This document shows, piece after piece, positions 1 to 8,375 of a DNA stretch of 11,647 nt (position 1 is the stretch's first letter; the number at the start of each line of letters is the position of its first letter). Source of the stretch: Verrucomicrobiota bacterium. Its GTDB lineage: Bacteria; Verrucomicrobiota; Verrucomicrobiia; Chthoniobacterales; JAFAMB01. The notes beneath the pieces are model-generated. The model saw only the letters and a program-made list of their open reading frames with translations, made no database searches and was not told where the DNA came from. The translations under genes and the position numbers were made by a program. Where the stretch lies: the NCBI GenBank assembly GCA_019241095.1, contig JAFAXJ010000342.1:1-11647 (forward strand). Direction: 5' to 3'.

Positions 1-2
1 TC

Positions 3-1502
3 TCGGCGTACGTCGGTGCGGGTGTCGGATTTAACGGGATCGGCGGCCCGCAGGATTTCAGTTTCAGACATCCTGAGAATATTCGGGGCCGCTCCCGGTT
101 AGGTAACGAAAACGACACCTACATGGAATTAACGTGGCAGCAAGCTCACCTTTTGGGTGACAGCCCCGATGTCATGGATGTCACGATGACCTTCACCCCG
201 GCTATCGTTTACAACACCGACAAAGCGACGTTCGTGGACTATACCGGTGCTGGGTTCAACTTCTCTATGCGCCAAGCCTACCTGGAATTGAAGAACGTGA
301 TCAAGAGCGCTCCGGAAGTCGCATTCTGGGGTGGTCAGCGATTCTATGATCGGCATAACATCGAACTGCACGATTACTTCTTCGACGACTACAGCGGCTA
401 CGGGGCCGGAGTAGAAAATATCAATTTCGGTTTTTCCAAATTCGCGTTGGCGTATCTGGGTGGAATCCGGGATGACATTGCTGACGGCCAATTCTTCCAA
501 ACCGGAATTAACAATCCCCGGATCGGAGGGCTATACCTCCATACGATCGATGCGCGCCTCAGCGATATCGATCTATTAGGCGGCAAATTAGAACTGATTG
601 GCGACTTCCAGTTCCTGAAAGGTGGAACTTTCAACATCAAGCCCTCATCCGGCAGTCAAAATGCAATCAGGTTCTCTGACACTACCGGTTTCCGCGTCGG
701 TGCAGTTTACCGACAGGATTTTGCTGGAACGGGTAAGGAATGGTGGCGTGCCAGTTGGTGGCAACTCGGCGTTTTCTATGGCTGGGGCGCTTCCGAGCCA
801 ATGGGGACGGACCCAAACTCCGGCACCTTGCTAGCCGGATATAACTACAATCGGGCTTTGGGCAGAATCAATGCAGACGGCAGTGTCAATTCCAGTTCGC
901 TGCAGCATGCCAGTCAGCTAAGGGCCAACGCCCAGGTTACCTGGAACGTCAGCGATAATTTCGCTTTCCAGGCGGAAGTTCACTATGGCTACGATGATCA
1001 AGGTTCCTTGAACGTTACCGCTAATACGGTGAATGCGGCAGGGGTTATTACCAGTCTCCGATCAGGCGGAGGATCTCGTAACATCGTGGGCGGCGGTATT
1101 CGGCCTGTCTTTTGGCTGAGTGATTGGTTCGCAATCCAGGTATCTGCAGGTGGTGAGTGGGCCGATCGGTACCGTGGATCTATCTTCGGGACGACCTCCA
1201 GTGTCGGTGAGAATATCGGTACCGGCGCCAGTGTGGCAAACACGCCCGGCGGGATTGGTGACCCTGCCCTGGATGCCTTCGGCAGAAACGGTTGGACCGG
1301 TGTTTTCAGTATCGCGCCGACCATCAAGCCAAAAGGCGGCTGGTTCACCAAACCGGAACTGCGTGTCTATGCTACCTACGCTATCTGGAGTGACGCTTAC
1401 AAAGGCCAAAGAGGCTTTACCTCGCCTGTTACCGGAAGCACGACTTACAGCGGCGATAATCAGGGTTGGCTATTTGGTACCCAAATTGAGTGGTACTTTT
1501 AA
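3..1502 (+). CDS. Maltoporin-like (LamB family) outer-membrane porin, 5' end outside window
   Basis: A trimeric beta-barrel porin, probably passing maltose and maltodextrins across the outer membrane. The frame is open from base 3, so the ATG at 123 is internal and the true start lies upstream; 499 codons are visible, already longer than mature E. coli LamB (421 residues). LamB landmarks line up by eye: RLGNENDTYMEL near the N-terminus (LamB RLGNECETYAEL), GGQRFYDRHNIELHDYFF (LamB AGKRFYQRHDVHMIDFYY), GAGVENINFGF (LamB GAGLENIDVGF), and ELRVYATYAIW near the end (LamB AIRVFATYAKW). It ends in an aromatic-rich strand with C-terminal Phe (IEWYF), typical of barrels recognised by BAM. Its place just before malEFGK supports a maltodextrin role, unlike E. 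coli where lamB follows malK. Exact substrate is inferred; a sucrose-type LamB relative is possible. No gene symbol is given because family membership is clear but orthology is not. Confidence 0.9.
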   Translation, partial: SAYVGAGVGFNGIGGPQDFSFRHPENIRGRSRLGNENDTYMELTWQQAHLLGDSPDVMDVTMTFTPAIVYNTDKATFVDYTGAGFNFSMRQAYLELKNVIKSAPEVAFWGGQRFYDRHNIELHDYFFDDYSGYGAGVENINFGFSKFALAYLGGIRDDIADGQFFQTGINNPRIGGLYLHTIDARLSDIDLLGGKLELIGDFQFLKGGTFNIKPSSGSQNAIRFSDTTGFRVGAVYRQDFAGTGKEWWRASWWQLGVFYGWGASEPMGTDPNSGTLLAGYNYNRALGRINADGSVNSSSLQHASQLRANAQVTWNVSDNFAFQAEVHYGYDDQGSLNVTANTVNAAGVITSLRSGGGSRNIVGGGIRPVFWLSDWFAIQVSAGGEWADRYRGSIFGTTSSVGENIGTGASVANTPGGIGDPALDAFGRNGWTGVFSIAPTIKPKGGWFTKPELRVYATYAIWSDAYKGQRGFTSPVTGSTTYSGDNQGWLFGTQIEWYF

Positions 1503-1533
1503 GTTGCCTTCTTTGACTTAGGTCCCTAACTTG

Positions 1534-1573
1534 AATCTCCCCTTCTCGACCGAGGAGGGGAGATTTTTTATTT
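1534..1573 (+). terminator. Intrinsic terminator between porin gene and malE
   Basis: The arms 1534-1548 and 1551-1565 are complementary at every position with one T-G wobble. This allows a stem of about 14 bp, closed by a GACC loop. The stem is followed by a T-rich tract (TTTTTT, A, TTT) at 1564-1573. It starts 31 bases after the porin stop and ends 15 bases before the malE ATG, leaving almost no room for a separate malE promoter. It therefore probably works as a partial terminator or 3'-end stabiliser that lowers transporter expression relative to the porin; that role is inferred. Confidence 0.85.
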
Positions 1574-1588
1574 ACCCCCCGCTTTCGT

Positions 1589-2770
1589 ATGATCAGACAG
1601 CTTCTTCTTGGAGTATTTGCCCTTTGCTCCGCGGCGCACGCTTTTGCTTGGACCGACGGAGAATTGTTAGTTTGGATCAATGGAGACAAAGGCTATAACG
1701 GCTTGGCACAGGTAGGAGATAAATTTCAAAAGGAGCTAGGCATTCCGGTAAAAGTAGAGCATCCGGAAAGTTTAACGGACAAGTTCCAGGCTGCGGCGCA
1801 GAGCGGAAAGGGGCCTGATATTGTATTCTGGGCGCACGACAGGCTAGGAGAGTGGGCCGAGTCCGGATTGCTCAAACCGCTCGATATCAGCGATAGTTTC
1901 AAAGCGAATTTCATTTCTAAATCCTGGGATGCCGTAACGCATAATGGCAAGGCTTGGGGCTATCCGGCAGCCCTGGAAGCTGTAACTTTGGTCTACAACA
2001 AAAAATTGGTCCCGGGTTCGCCGCCAGCACAACTCACCGATTATCCAATTTTCGCTAAAGAACTAAAAGCTAAGAACCCGAATGCCATTCCCGTGATGTG
2101 GGATTACGCTACTCCTTATTTCAGTTGGCCATTTCTTGCAAGCGCTGGCGCTTATCCGTTCAAGCGGACGGCGAACGGCTATGATACGAATGACATTGGG
2201 GTGGACAATTCGGGCGCTATCAAGGGTCTGCAGGCTATTGTCGGCCTGATTACCTCTGGGATTATGCCCAAGGGTGCATCCTACAGCATCATGGAACAGA
2301 AGATGAACAGTGGCGACCTGGCCACAATGGTAAATGGACCATGGTCTTGGGCTAACTTGCGTAAGAGCGGAATCGACTTTGGCGTAGCGCCAGTTCCCGG
2401 AGTTAGCGGCAATCCCGGGAGGCCCTTTGTCGGTGTTCTTACTGCGATGATTAACCGGTCTAGTCCAAACGCGGATCTGGCGGTTCAGTTTCTTGAAAAA
2501 TACGTTTTGACTTCGGACGGTCTCAAAACGATCGACGCGGACGTTCCGCTTGGAGTACCGGCATTGAAAGCGGTTTATGAGGATCTTGCGGCTAAGAATC
2601 CGCTTCTGGAGGTGACCTACCAAAGCGTTCAGAATGGAGATGTCATGCCGAACATTCCTCAAATGGGAAAATTCTGGAGCTCAATGGCATCGGCTTTCGA
2701 GATCGCGACGAATGGACAAGCGAGTCCTGAAGCAGCCTTGGCGGACGCCAGGAAAAATATGCTAAAGTGA
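1589..2770 (+). CDS. malE: Periplasmic maltose/maltodextrin-binding protein MalE
   Basis: The periplasmic receptor that binds maltose and maltodextrins and docks on MalFG. It has 393 residues, close to the E. coli precursor (396). Residues 1-20 form a short signal peptide, with likely cleavage after AHA (18) or AFA (20); Cys13 is not in a lipobox. E. coli MBP is followed throughout: [14 protein letters not shown] at 27-40, FWAHDR at 80-85, NGPWSW at 249-254, MPNIPQM at 353-359. Sugar-contact residues equivalent to MBP N12, D14, K15, W62, D65, R66, E111, Y155, W230 and W340 are kept (N31, D33, K34, W81, D84, R85, E130, Y177, W252, W363). The residue matching MBP E153 is Thr175, and E44/E45 are also changed, so affinity or chain-length preference may differ. 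The ATG has no Shine-Dalgarno; the leader is C-rich. Its last codons overlap malF by 4 bases. Confidence 0.95.
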   Translation: MIRQLLLGVFALCSAAHAFAWTDGELLVWINGDKGYNGLAQVGDKFQKELGIPVKVEHPESLTDKFQAAAQSGKGPDIVFWAHDRLGEWAESGLLKPLDISDSFKANFISKSWDAVTHNGKAWGYPAALEAVTLVYNKKLVPGSPPAQLTDYPIFAKELKAKNPNAIPVMWDYATPYFSWPFLASAGAYPFKRTANGYDTNDIGVDNSGAIKGLQAIVGLITSGIMPKGASYSIMEQKMNSGDLATMVNGPWSWANLRKSGIDFGVAPVPGVSGNPGRPFVGVLTAMINRSSPNADLAVQFLEKYVLTSDGLKTIDADVPLGVPALKAVYEDLAAKNPLLEVTYQSVQNGDVMPNIPQMGKFWSSMASAFEIATNGQASPEAALADARKNMLK

Positions 2771-4308
2771 CGAAAGGATCGCCACTCAGTTTGGTGATTG
2801 TAGCGCTGGTCGCGTTGCCTGCGCTTTATCTAGATTTCGTTCTTTACCAAGCCGGAACTGGCTGGATTGCTCTGATATTTTTAATTATCATTGCCCTGTT
2901 TGTGTTCGTTTATCTTAGCCCATCGGCTTACACCTTCAGGTATCTTTTTCCGGGGCTGTTCGGGTTTGCATTATTTGTGATTTTTCCGCTGCTTTACACG
3001 GTACTGATCAGTTTTACTAAATACAGTTCCCAGAACCTCCTCCCACTCGAACGAGTCATTTCGCTTTTACGACAAGAAACTTTTTCTACTGGAGGAAGCA
3101 CCTTCCAGTACAAGTTGTTTAAGCAATCAGATACACAGTATATCCTCTATTTGCAGGACGAGAAGGACCCTGCCAGGCGCTTCGCTTCAGATCCTTTTGA
3201 CCTGACTGTCTCTACCGGCTCCCATGCGATTTCCCTTTTAGACCCGCAGCCGCTGCAACCTCTCCCGCCAGGACAACAGCCACCGGGTCAGCCATTGGAA
3301 ATGCCTCAGGTGACCCGGGCAAAACTGTTCATTCCAATGCGAGGCCGCCAATTTGTTTTGCCCGACGACAAACTTGTCAGCATGGAAGGCCTGCAGAAAT
3401 TCAGCACCCGTGACCGTCTGTGGATCTTAAACCCTGATCGAACTCTGACCAATCGCAAGGACGGGACGATCATCAGACCAGATTTCAGAACCGGTTTTTT
3501 TGTAAATGAAAAAGGTCAAAGATACGGGGTCGGGTTTCGAGTCTTTTCTGGTTTCGAAAACTATATGCGCATCGTAACGGATCCGCGCATTCAAGGACCA
3601 TTCGTTCGGATCTTCGTTTGGACCGTGACTTTTTCAGCACTTTCTGTATTGAGCTCCTTCGGCGTCGGCGTCCTGATCGCGGTGATACTCGAATGGAAAG
3701 AGGTCCGTTTTCGTGGCATCTACCGGACTCTCCTGATCCTGCCGTACGCCGTTCCGGCTGTACTCTCGATTTTGATCTTCAAAGGACTCTTTAACCAGGA
3801 ATTTGGCGCGGTAAACGAATTCCTTCGGGCCATGTTTCATTTCGCGCCAGAATGGGAGACAAATCCTTGGGGAGCGCGCGTGATGCTGCTGTTAGTAAAC
3901 GTTTGGCTCGGCTACCCATACATGATGCTGATCTCCACCGGAATGTTGCAATCGATTCCAGTCACTATTTACGAGGCGAGCGCAATTGATGGCAGCAATC
4001 CGTTAAAAGACTTCTATCATATTACGTTGCCGCTCATTATACCGCCACTATTACCGATTCTGATTTCGAGCTTCGCTTTTAACTTTAACAACTTTAATCT
4101 AATTTATCTGTTAACAGCAGGAGGTCCCAAGATGGTTGGCGGAGGGATCGCTGGAGAAACTGATTTGCTCGTAAACTATACGTTTAATATAGCTTTTCGT
4201 GATTCCGGGACAAATTATGGACTGGCAAGCGCAGTCGCTACTCTCCTCTTCATTATTGTTGGAACCTTAGCTTGGATCAATTTAAGGATGAGTGGTCGAA
4301 GAATCTGA
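2767..4308 (+). CDS. malF: Maltose ABC transporter permease MalF (long P2-domain type)
   Basis: An inner-membrane permease that pairs with MalG to form the translocation path. Its 513 residues match E. coli MalF (514). Membrane segments are seen near 5-25, 32-50 and 60-84. A large periplasmic P2 domain covers about 86-272, and the remaining five segments fall between about 282 and 505. The EAA loop that contacts MalK is at 402-421 (YEASAIDG through ITLP). Residues that bind maltose inside E. coli MalF are kept with an offset of two: L381, G382, Y385, S435, F438, N439, N442. This is strong evidence for maltose rather than a general sugar permease. An odd feature is a Pro/Gln-rich stretch at about 159-180 within P2. 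The start is GTG, overlapping the malE stop as GTGA, which implies translational coupling; a weak AGGA lies about 13 bases upstream. Confidence 0.95.
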   Translation: MTKGSPLSLVIVALVALPALYLDFVLYQAGTGWIALIFLIIIALFVFVYLSPSAYTFRYLFPGLFGFALFVIFPLLYTVLISFTKYSSQNLLPLERVISLLRQETFSTGGSTFQYKLFKQSDTQYILYLQDEKDPARRFASDPFDLTVSTGSHAISLLDPQPLQPLPPGQQPPGQPLEMPQVTRAKLFIPMRGRQFVLPDDKLVSMEGLQKFSTRDRLWILNPDRTLTNRKDGTIIRPDFRTGFFVNEKGQRYGVGFRVFSGFENYMRIVTDPRIQGPFVRIFVWTVTFSALSVLSSFGVGVLIAVILEWKEVRFRGIYRTLLILPYAVPAVLSILIFKGLFNQEFGAVNEFLRAMFHFAPEWETNPWGARVMLLLVNVWLGYPYMMLISTGMLQSIPVTIYEASAIDGSNPLKDFYHITLPLIIPPLLPILISSFAFNFNNFNLIYLLTAGGPKMVGGGIAGETDLLVNYTFNIAFRDSGTNYGLASAVATLLFIIVGTLAWINLRMSGRRI

Positions 4309-4309
4309 A

Positions 4310-5272
4310 ATGACTACCGTTCAAACCCCAAGAAAGGAAGAATCCCAGACAGGAACGGTCCGGAAACGCCTGACCCCGACGCAAAAGATCGCGATCCGGA
4401 AAGTATTGGCTCACGCGTTTCTGATCGGCTTCATCATTCTAGTGCTTGTCCCGTTTATCATGGTCATATCCGCGTCATTTCGGAAGGGCAACTTTGCTCC
4501 CAGCGAGTTGATCCCCGACAAAATAAGTCTCGAGCATTGGAAATTCGTTTTGGGCATTCCTTATCAGGAGGTGGTGAATCCGGCCACTGGCGAAACGCGC
4601 ATTGTGAAAGCCGCTACTCCTCCTTTATTGTGGTTCTGGAATTCCATTAAAGTCTCTTTTATAGCTTCCGCCGGCATTATATTCCTGTCTGGATCCGCAG
4701 CCTACGGATTTGCACGACTTTATTTTAAGTTCCGGTCCGCAACGCTCGGCACTTTGCTGATTCTGCAGATGTTTCCGATGGTGCTGGCTTTGGTTGCTTT
4801 TTACGTCATACTGGATTTTACGGGACAATACATTCCATGGCTCGGCCTGAACACCCAACCGGGGCTAATCATGATATACCTTGGGGGGATTTCGAGTTAT
4901 ATCTGGATGATTAAAGGCTATTTCGAAACGATACCGCCAAGCATGGAAGAATCTGCGCGGATTGACGGCGCCACACAATTCCAGACATTCATCCGAATCC
5001 TTTTACCAATTAGCGCGCCGATCTTTGCAGTGGTTTTCATCTTGGCGTTCATTGGCTATATGTCAGAATACCCCGTGGCATCGGTAGTACTGCAATCCAG
5101 TGACAACTGGACGTTAGCGGTCGGAGCGAACTCATTTCTGTACGAACAAGAAAAATTGTGGGGAAGATTTTCAGCTCTCGCTGTGCTTAGCGGTGTTCCG
5201 ATAACTGTGATATTTTTGTTGTGTCAACGATTTATAGTTGGAGGTTTAGTCTCCGGCGGAGTAAAAGAATAA
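4310..5272 (+). CDS. malG: Maltose ABC transporter permease MalG
   Basis: The second inner-membrane permease of MalFGK2. It aligns with E. coli MalG along its length: [14 protein letters not shown] (MalG SLRQGNFATGSLIP), [23 protein letters not shown], and a C-terminus [10 protein letters not shown] close to MalG GLTAGGVKG, the tail that reaches between the MalK subunits. The EAA loop is at about 213-232 ([13 protein letters not shown] through LLP). Six membrane segments are expected. Counting from this ATG it has 320 residues, about 24 more than E. coli (296), because of a longer charged cytoplasmic N-terminus and a few extra residues in the first periplasmic loop. The ATG lies one base after the malF stop. 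A GTG at 4292, with AAGGA three bases before it and overlapping the malF end, is an alternative start adding six residues. Confidence 0.93.
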   Translation: MTTVQTPRKEESQTGTVRKRLTPTQKIAIRKVLAHAFLIGFIILVLVPFIMVISASFRKGNFAPSELIPDKISLEHWKFVLGIPYQEVVNPATGETRIVKAATPPLLWFWNSIKVSFIASAGIIFLSGSAAYGFARLYFKFRSATLGTLLILQMFPMVLALVAFYVILDFTGQYIPWLGLNTQPGLIMIYLGGISSYIWMIKGYFETIPPSMEESARIDGATQFQTFIRILLPISAPIFAVVFILAFIGYMSEYPVASVVLQSSDNWTLAVGANSFLYEQEKLWGRFSALAVLSGVPITVIFLLCQRFIVGGLVSGGVKE

Positions 5273-5283
5273 AAATTAACCCC

Positions 5284-5287
5284 AGGA
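5284..5287 (+). promoter_or_regulatory. Shine-Dalgarno site of malK
   Basis: AGGA lies six bases before the ATG at 5294. It is the only well-spaced ribosome-binding site in the transporter operon; malE lacks one and malF and malG overlap or touch the gene before. This suggests malK translation starts independently. Confidence 0.55.
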
Positions 5288-5293
5288 CAAAGT

Positions 5294-6421
5294 ATGAGTG
5301 AAGGCGCTGTAGAAATTAAGGATTTGGTAAAGACCTATGTGGATGATCGGGGTCGTCCGACGTTCACCGCAGTTAAAAACATTAATCTGCATATTGATAA
5401 CGGTGAATTCATGGTCCTTGTCGGACCTTCAGGCTGTGGCAAATCGACTACTCTCCGAATGATTGCCGGGCTTGAAAAGATCACTGCTGGCTCGATCTCG
5501 ATTGGCGGGAGAGTCGTCAACGATATGGAACCCAAGGACAGAGGGATTGCCATGGTGTTTCAAAATTATGCGCTTTACCCGCATATGACGATCTACAACA
5601 ACATGGCGTTCGGGCTGCAACTGGCGAAGAAGAAGAAAGATTTTATCTCAGACACGGTAGGCCGGACAGCCAAGGCGTTAGGTCTGAACCAGATGCTCGA
5701 ACGCAAACCGCAGGCATTGTCTGGCGGTCAACGCCAGCGTGTCGCGCTTGGCCGCGCGATTGTACGTAGTCCTATTGTCTTCCTGTTCGATGAGCCACTC
5801 TCAAACCTGGATGCCAAAATGCGCGTGCAAATGCGTTCAGAGATTTCCAGGCTGCATGGCCAGCTTGGTTCAACGATGATCTATGTAACTCACGATCAGG
5901 TTGAAGCCATGACTATGGGCGATCGCATCTGTGTTATGCGCGATGGTCTGATTATGCAGGTCGCGGACCCACTCACGCTTTATCGTCAACCCGCGAATCT
6001 TTTCGTGGCAGGCTTTATCGGAAGCCCTCCCATGAACCTGCTTCGCGGCAAAATCTATCGGAAAGATGGAGGATTGGCCTTCACAGAGAATTCTGAAAAG
6101 AACGCGCTTACCGTTCCGCTTGCGGGCCCTATCCAGGATCTTGCTAATCGGTATGTTGACAAGGAAGTCGTATTTGGCGTGCGGCCTGAGCATTTAAGCG
6201 AGGAAGTTAAGAACGGATCACACGTAACTTTAAAGTCCACGGTTGATATTGCGGAACCGATGGGTTCTGAGTCGCTCGTCTATTTGAAAGCTGGGACCGG
6301 AAATCTGATTGCGCGAATCGCTGGAGAACACTTATTCCACATGGGGCAGGAAGTCGCCGTCCAATTGAATATGGACAAAATACACCTTTTCGATGTTGAG
6401 ACCGAGGAGGTTGTACACTGA
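5294..6421 (+). CDS. malK: Maltose ABC transporter ATPase MalK
   Basis: A cytoplasmic ATPase whose dimer drives MalFG. Its 375 residues compare with 371 in E. coli. All nucleotide-binding motifs are intact: Walker [10 protein letters not shown] at 44-52, Q-loop Gln90 ([11 protein letters not shown]), signature LSGGQRQR at 142-149, Walker B IVFLFDEP at 161-168 with catalytic Glu167, and switch His200 ([10 protein letters not shown]). The C-terminal TOBE-type regulatory region begins near 235 and includes [12 protein letters not shown] and VRPEHL, typical of the MalK/UgpC/MsmK family. The A-loop region (about 15-26, VDDRGRPTF) is a few residues longer than in E. coli. Sequence alone would not separate MalK from UgpC or MsmX; its position right behind malG decides it. 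The C-terminal part that sequesters MalT in E. coli cannot be assumed to do so here, since no MalT is visible. Confidence 0.93.
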   Translation: MSEGAVEIKDLVKTYVDDRGRPTFTAVKNINLHIDNGEFMVLVGPSGCGKSTTLRMIAGLEKITAGSISIGGRVVNDMEPKDRGIAMVFQNYALYPHMTIYNNMAFGLQLAKKKKDFISDTVGRTAKALGLNQMLERKPQALSGGQRQRVALGRAIVRSPIVFLFDEPLSNLDAKMRVQMRSEISRLHGQLGSTMIYVTHDQVEAMTMGDRICVMRDGLIMQVADPLTLYRQPANLFVAGFIGSPPMNLLRGKIYRKDGGLAFTENSEKNALTVPLAGPIQDLANRYVDKEVVFGVRPEHLSEEVKNGSHVTLKSTVDIAEPMGSESLVYLKAGTGNLIARIAGEHLFHMGQEVAVQLNMDKIHLFDVETEEVVH

Positions 6422-6427
6422 AGCGAT

Positions 6428-6661
6428 ATGCGCCAAATCCTTGAGACTGAGCAATATGTCCAGGTGCCGCCAATGATGTTGGCTGATCCGTTTTATCGGA
6501 TCACTTATCTCATCAAAGAAGAGATTCGAAAGTACAAGTGGATTGAGGGCGAGAAAGGGAGGCAACTCAGCTGGGAACAAGCGTGTTCCGAATGGATGGA
6601 AGCGCATCGCGCCAGATATGAGAAATTTTTGATGGAAACCTTGGCGCTTCCTAAGAATTAA
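6428..6661 (+). CDS. Small protein of unknown function at end of mal operon
   Basis: A 77-residue soluble protein that I do not recognise. It starts six bases after the malK stop on the same strand, so it is probably co-transcribed with the transporter. It is rich in charged and aromatic residues, has no signal peptide or membrane segment, and reads like a compact helical domain: a VQVPPMMLADPFYR segment at about 11-24, YLIKEEIRKYKWIEGEKGR at about 27-45, then SWEQACSEWMEAH at about 48-60. The balanced composition and protein-like motifs favour a real gene over chance. A GAGGAGG at 6404-6410 is 17 bases from the ATG, too far to be an ideal ribosome-binding site, so translation may depend on coupling to malK. 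A role in maltose uptake is only a guess from position. Confidence 0.7.
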   Translation: MRQILETEQYVQVPPMMLADPFYRITYLIKEEIRKYKWIEGEKGRQLSWEQACSEWMEAHRARYEKFLMETLALPKN

Positions 6662-6700
6662 GAGCCCGGAATTTTCCCCTTAGTCGAAATGGATTGTGGC

Positions 6701-6768
6701 AGGCTGACAGCGGCCTGACCCCGATGGGTTGCGGACCATAGTCCGTGGTCAGCGTCTGACTCCGTCTG
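6701..6768. repeat. Cluster of overlapping inverted repeats in malK-malQ gap
   Basis: CTGAC occurs at 6704-6708, 6715-6719 and 6756-6760, and each copy can pair with the single GTCAG at 6748-6752. One fold joins CTGACC (6715-6720) to GGTCAG (6747-6752) around an inner hairpin, CGGAC (6732-6736) with GTCCG (6741-6745) and a CATA loop. A rival fold is GTCAG-CGT-CTGAC at 6748-6760. There is no T-run, so it is not a normal intrinsic terminator. It lies upstream of the candidate malQ promoter and would be in the 3' tail of the transporter mRNA. A repetitive extragenic palindrome is another possibility. Confidence 0.4.
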
Positions 6769-6829
6769 GAAAAACTGAATCGCGCCGTTTTCTGCGGAAA
6801 ATCCGACACTTCCTTACTCCCTCCTGTGG

Positions 6830-6858
6830 TTGTGTACTGCAGGCCTTTGTTCGATAAT
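6830..6858 (+). promoter_or_regulatory. Candidate sigma-70 promoter for malQ
   Basis: A TTGTGT -35 element (6830-6835) and a GATAAT -10 element (6853-6858, five of six consensus bases) are separated by 17 bases. Transcription would begin at about 6865, within two bases of the malQ ATG, giving a leaderless or nearly leaderless mRNA. The absence of any Shine-Dalgarno before malQ agrees with this. The -35 is weak (three of six). Confidence 0.4.
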
Positions 6859-6866
6859 CCGCAATC

Positions 6867-8372
6867 ATGTCTCTCTTTCCTTGGTTAAAAACGCGAGCCG
6901 CCGGAGTTTTGCTCCATCCTACGTCGCTCCCTGGTCCTACCGGGATCGGAACATTTGGCAGCTACGCTCGAGATTTCATTCTATTTCTTTCAAATTGTGG
7001 AATTAAGTATTGGCAAGTATGCCCGCTTGGACCAACCGGTTACGGAGATTCACCTTATCAATGTTTTTCAGCTTTCGCCGGTAACCCGTATCTCATTGAC
7101 CTTGAATCTCTGGTCGAAGAAAAGCTTTTGCAAGAACCCGATCTTGGAGAGCTTAGAAAATTAGCACCCGAAATGGTCGATTATGGTGCTCAGTGGATTC
7201 TCCGCTGGCCAGTTCTGCTCAAGGCTTATCAGAATTTCATCGATTCAGCATCGAATGCCGCTCGGAAAGAGTTTAGCGCCTTTAAAAAGATCAATAATAC
7301 TTGGCTCCAGCCTTTTGCTCGATTTGTCGCTTTAAAAGGACGGTTTCAGGGAAAATCATGGTTGGAATGGCCTTCGGACTGCCGGTTTTATGCAAAGTCA
7401 AAGAAAGCGGTTCACGACAAAGAGTTCGAAATCGAAACTGATGCTCAAGCTTGGTACCAATTTGCATTTTTTCGACAATGGCTTCGCCTGAAGCAATTCG
7501 CTCATCAGCACCAAGTCCAAATTATCGGTGACATTCCGATCTTCGTATCGATGGACAGTGCCGATGTCTGGACCAATCCGGGTTTGTTCCAAATGAATCG
7601 CAAGCTAGAGCCTACAGGAGTTGCCGGCGTACCTCCTGACTATTTTGCCGAGGACGGTCAGCTCTGGGGTAACCCTCTCTATGCCTGGGAAAAACATCAA
7701 GATACCGGATATGCTTGGTGGCTTGCACGGCTCCGATCCAGTTTTGAATTGTATGACGTTTTGCGGATCGATCACTTTCGCGGGTTCGAAGCCTACTGCT
7801 GCATACCTGCTACTGCCATAAATGCCAGACACTTTGAGTGGATCAAAGGCCCTGGTTTGGAATTGTTTGTCGCGATTCAGAAAAGTTTTCCGGAAGCTAA
7901 ATTGATTGCCGAAGATCTTGGAGTGATTACTGATCCAGTCCGAACCCTGGTTGCCGAAGTTGGGGCACCCGGAATGAAAGTAATGCAGTTCGGATTTGAA
8001 GGCGCCACTGAGTATCTGCCGCATAGCGCGATTCCAAACTCCGTTCTCTATCCCGGAACCCATGATAACGACACCGCGATCGGATGGTTTTCGAAGCAGC
8101 CAGAAGGGATACACGATTTCTTTCGACGTTATCTCAGGGTTCCAGGTCATACGCCTGGATGGGACATGATCCGAGCTGGATATGCTTCAGCTTGTAACTT
8201 ATTTATCGCGCCACTGCAGGATTTTATGAGTCTTGGCAGCGAAGCTCGGCTAAATACTCCGGGCCAGGCAGCGGGAAATTGGCATTGGCGATTTACCTCT
8301 GAGCAGTTGGAGAGGCTGCACAATGAGGCCGGCTCCCACCTCAAAGAGTTGGCTGAACTGTATCAACGCTGA
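6867..8372 (+). CDS. malQ: 4-alpha-glucanotransferase (amylomaltase, GH77)
   Basis: A cytoplasmic disproportionating enzyme that moves alpha-1,4-glucan units between maltodextrins and releases glucose; it processes what MalEFGK imports. At 501 residues it matches the short bacterial type (Thermus amylomaltase, 500) rather than the longer E. coli MalQ (694). The N-terminal hallmark GVLLHPTSLPGPTGIGTFG at 13-31 and PLGPTGYGDSPYQ at 53-65 are present. The catalytic residues are in place: nucleophile Asp302 (VLRIDHFRG), acid/base Glu349 (LIAEDLG), and transition-state stabiliser Asp400 (GTHDND). The conserved PPDYFAEDGQLWGNPLY runs from 256 to 272. The start is forced: an in-frame TAA lies four codons upstream, inside the putative -10 box. 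It is separated from the transporter operon by 205 bases and probably has its own promoter. Confidence 0.96.
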   Translation: MSLFPWLKTRAAGVLLHPTSLPGPTGIGTFGSYARDFILFLSNCGIKYWQVCPLGPTGYGDSPYQCFSAFAGNPYLIDLESLVEEKLLQEPDLGELRKLAPEMVDYGAQWILRWPVLLKAYQNFIDSASNAARKEFSAFKKINNTWLQPFARFVALKGRFQGKSWLEWPSDCRFYAKSKKAVHDKEFEIETDAQAWYQFAFFRQWLRLKQFAHQHQVQIIGDIPIFVSMDSADVWTNPGLFQMNRKLEPTGVAGVPPDYFAEDGQLWGNPLYAWEKHQDTGYAWWLARLRSSFELYDVLRIDHFRGFEAYCCIPATAINARHFEWIKGPGLELFVAIQKSFPEAKLIAEDLGVITDPVRTLVAEVGAPGMKVMQFGFEGATEYLPHSAIPNSVLYPGTHDNDTAIGWFSKQPEGIHDFFRRYLRVPGHTPGWDMIRAGYASACNLFIAPLQDFMSLGSEARLNTPGQAAGNWHWRFTSEQLERLHNEAGSHLKELAELYQR

Positions 8373-8375
8373 TTT

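Noticed and set aside
123..125. ATG as the start of the porin gene
   Set aside because: The same frame is open back to base 3 and encodes LamB-like residues (RLGNEND) just before it, so this Met is internal.
1551..1565. GGGGAG-rich arm resembling an E. coli MalT box
   Set aside because: It is one arm of the terminator stem, only a partial match, and no MalT gene is visible.
2063..2662. 199-codon open frame on the minus strand inside malE
   Set aside because: It lies fully opposite a clear malE, has no recognisable motif and odd composition; a shadow of the real gene.
6788..6800. TTTTC-TGCG-GAAAA hairpin as a terminator
   Set aside because: The stem is five weak base pairs and no T-tract follows it.
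7605..8150. 181-codon open frame on the minus strand inside malQ
   Set aside because: It is fully antisense to the catalytic region of malQ and shows no domain.
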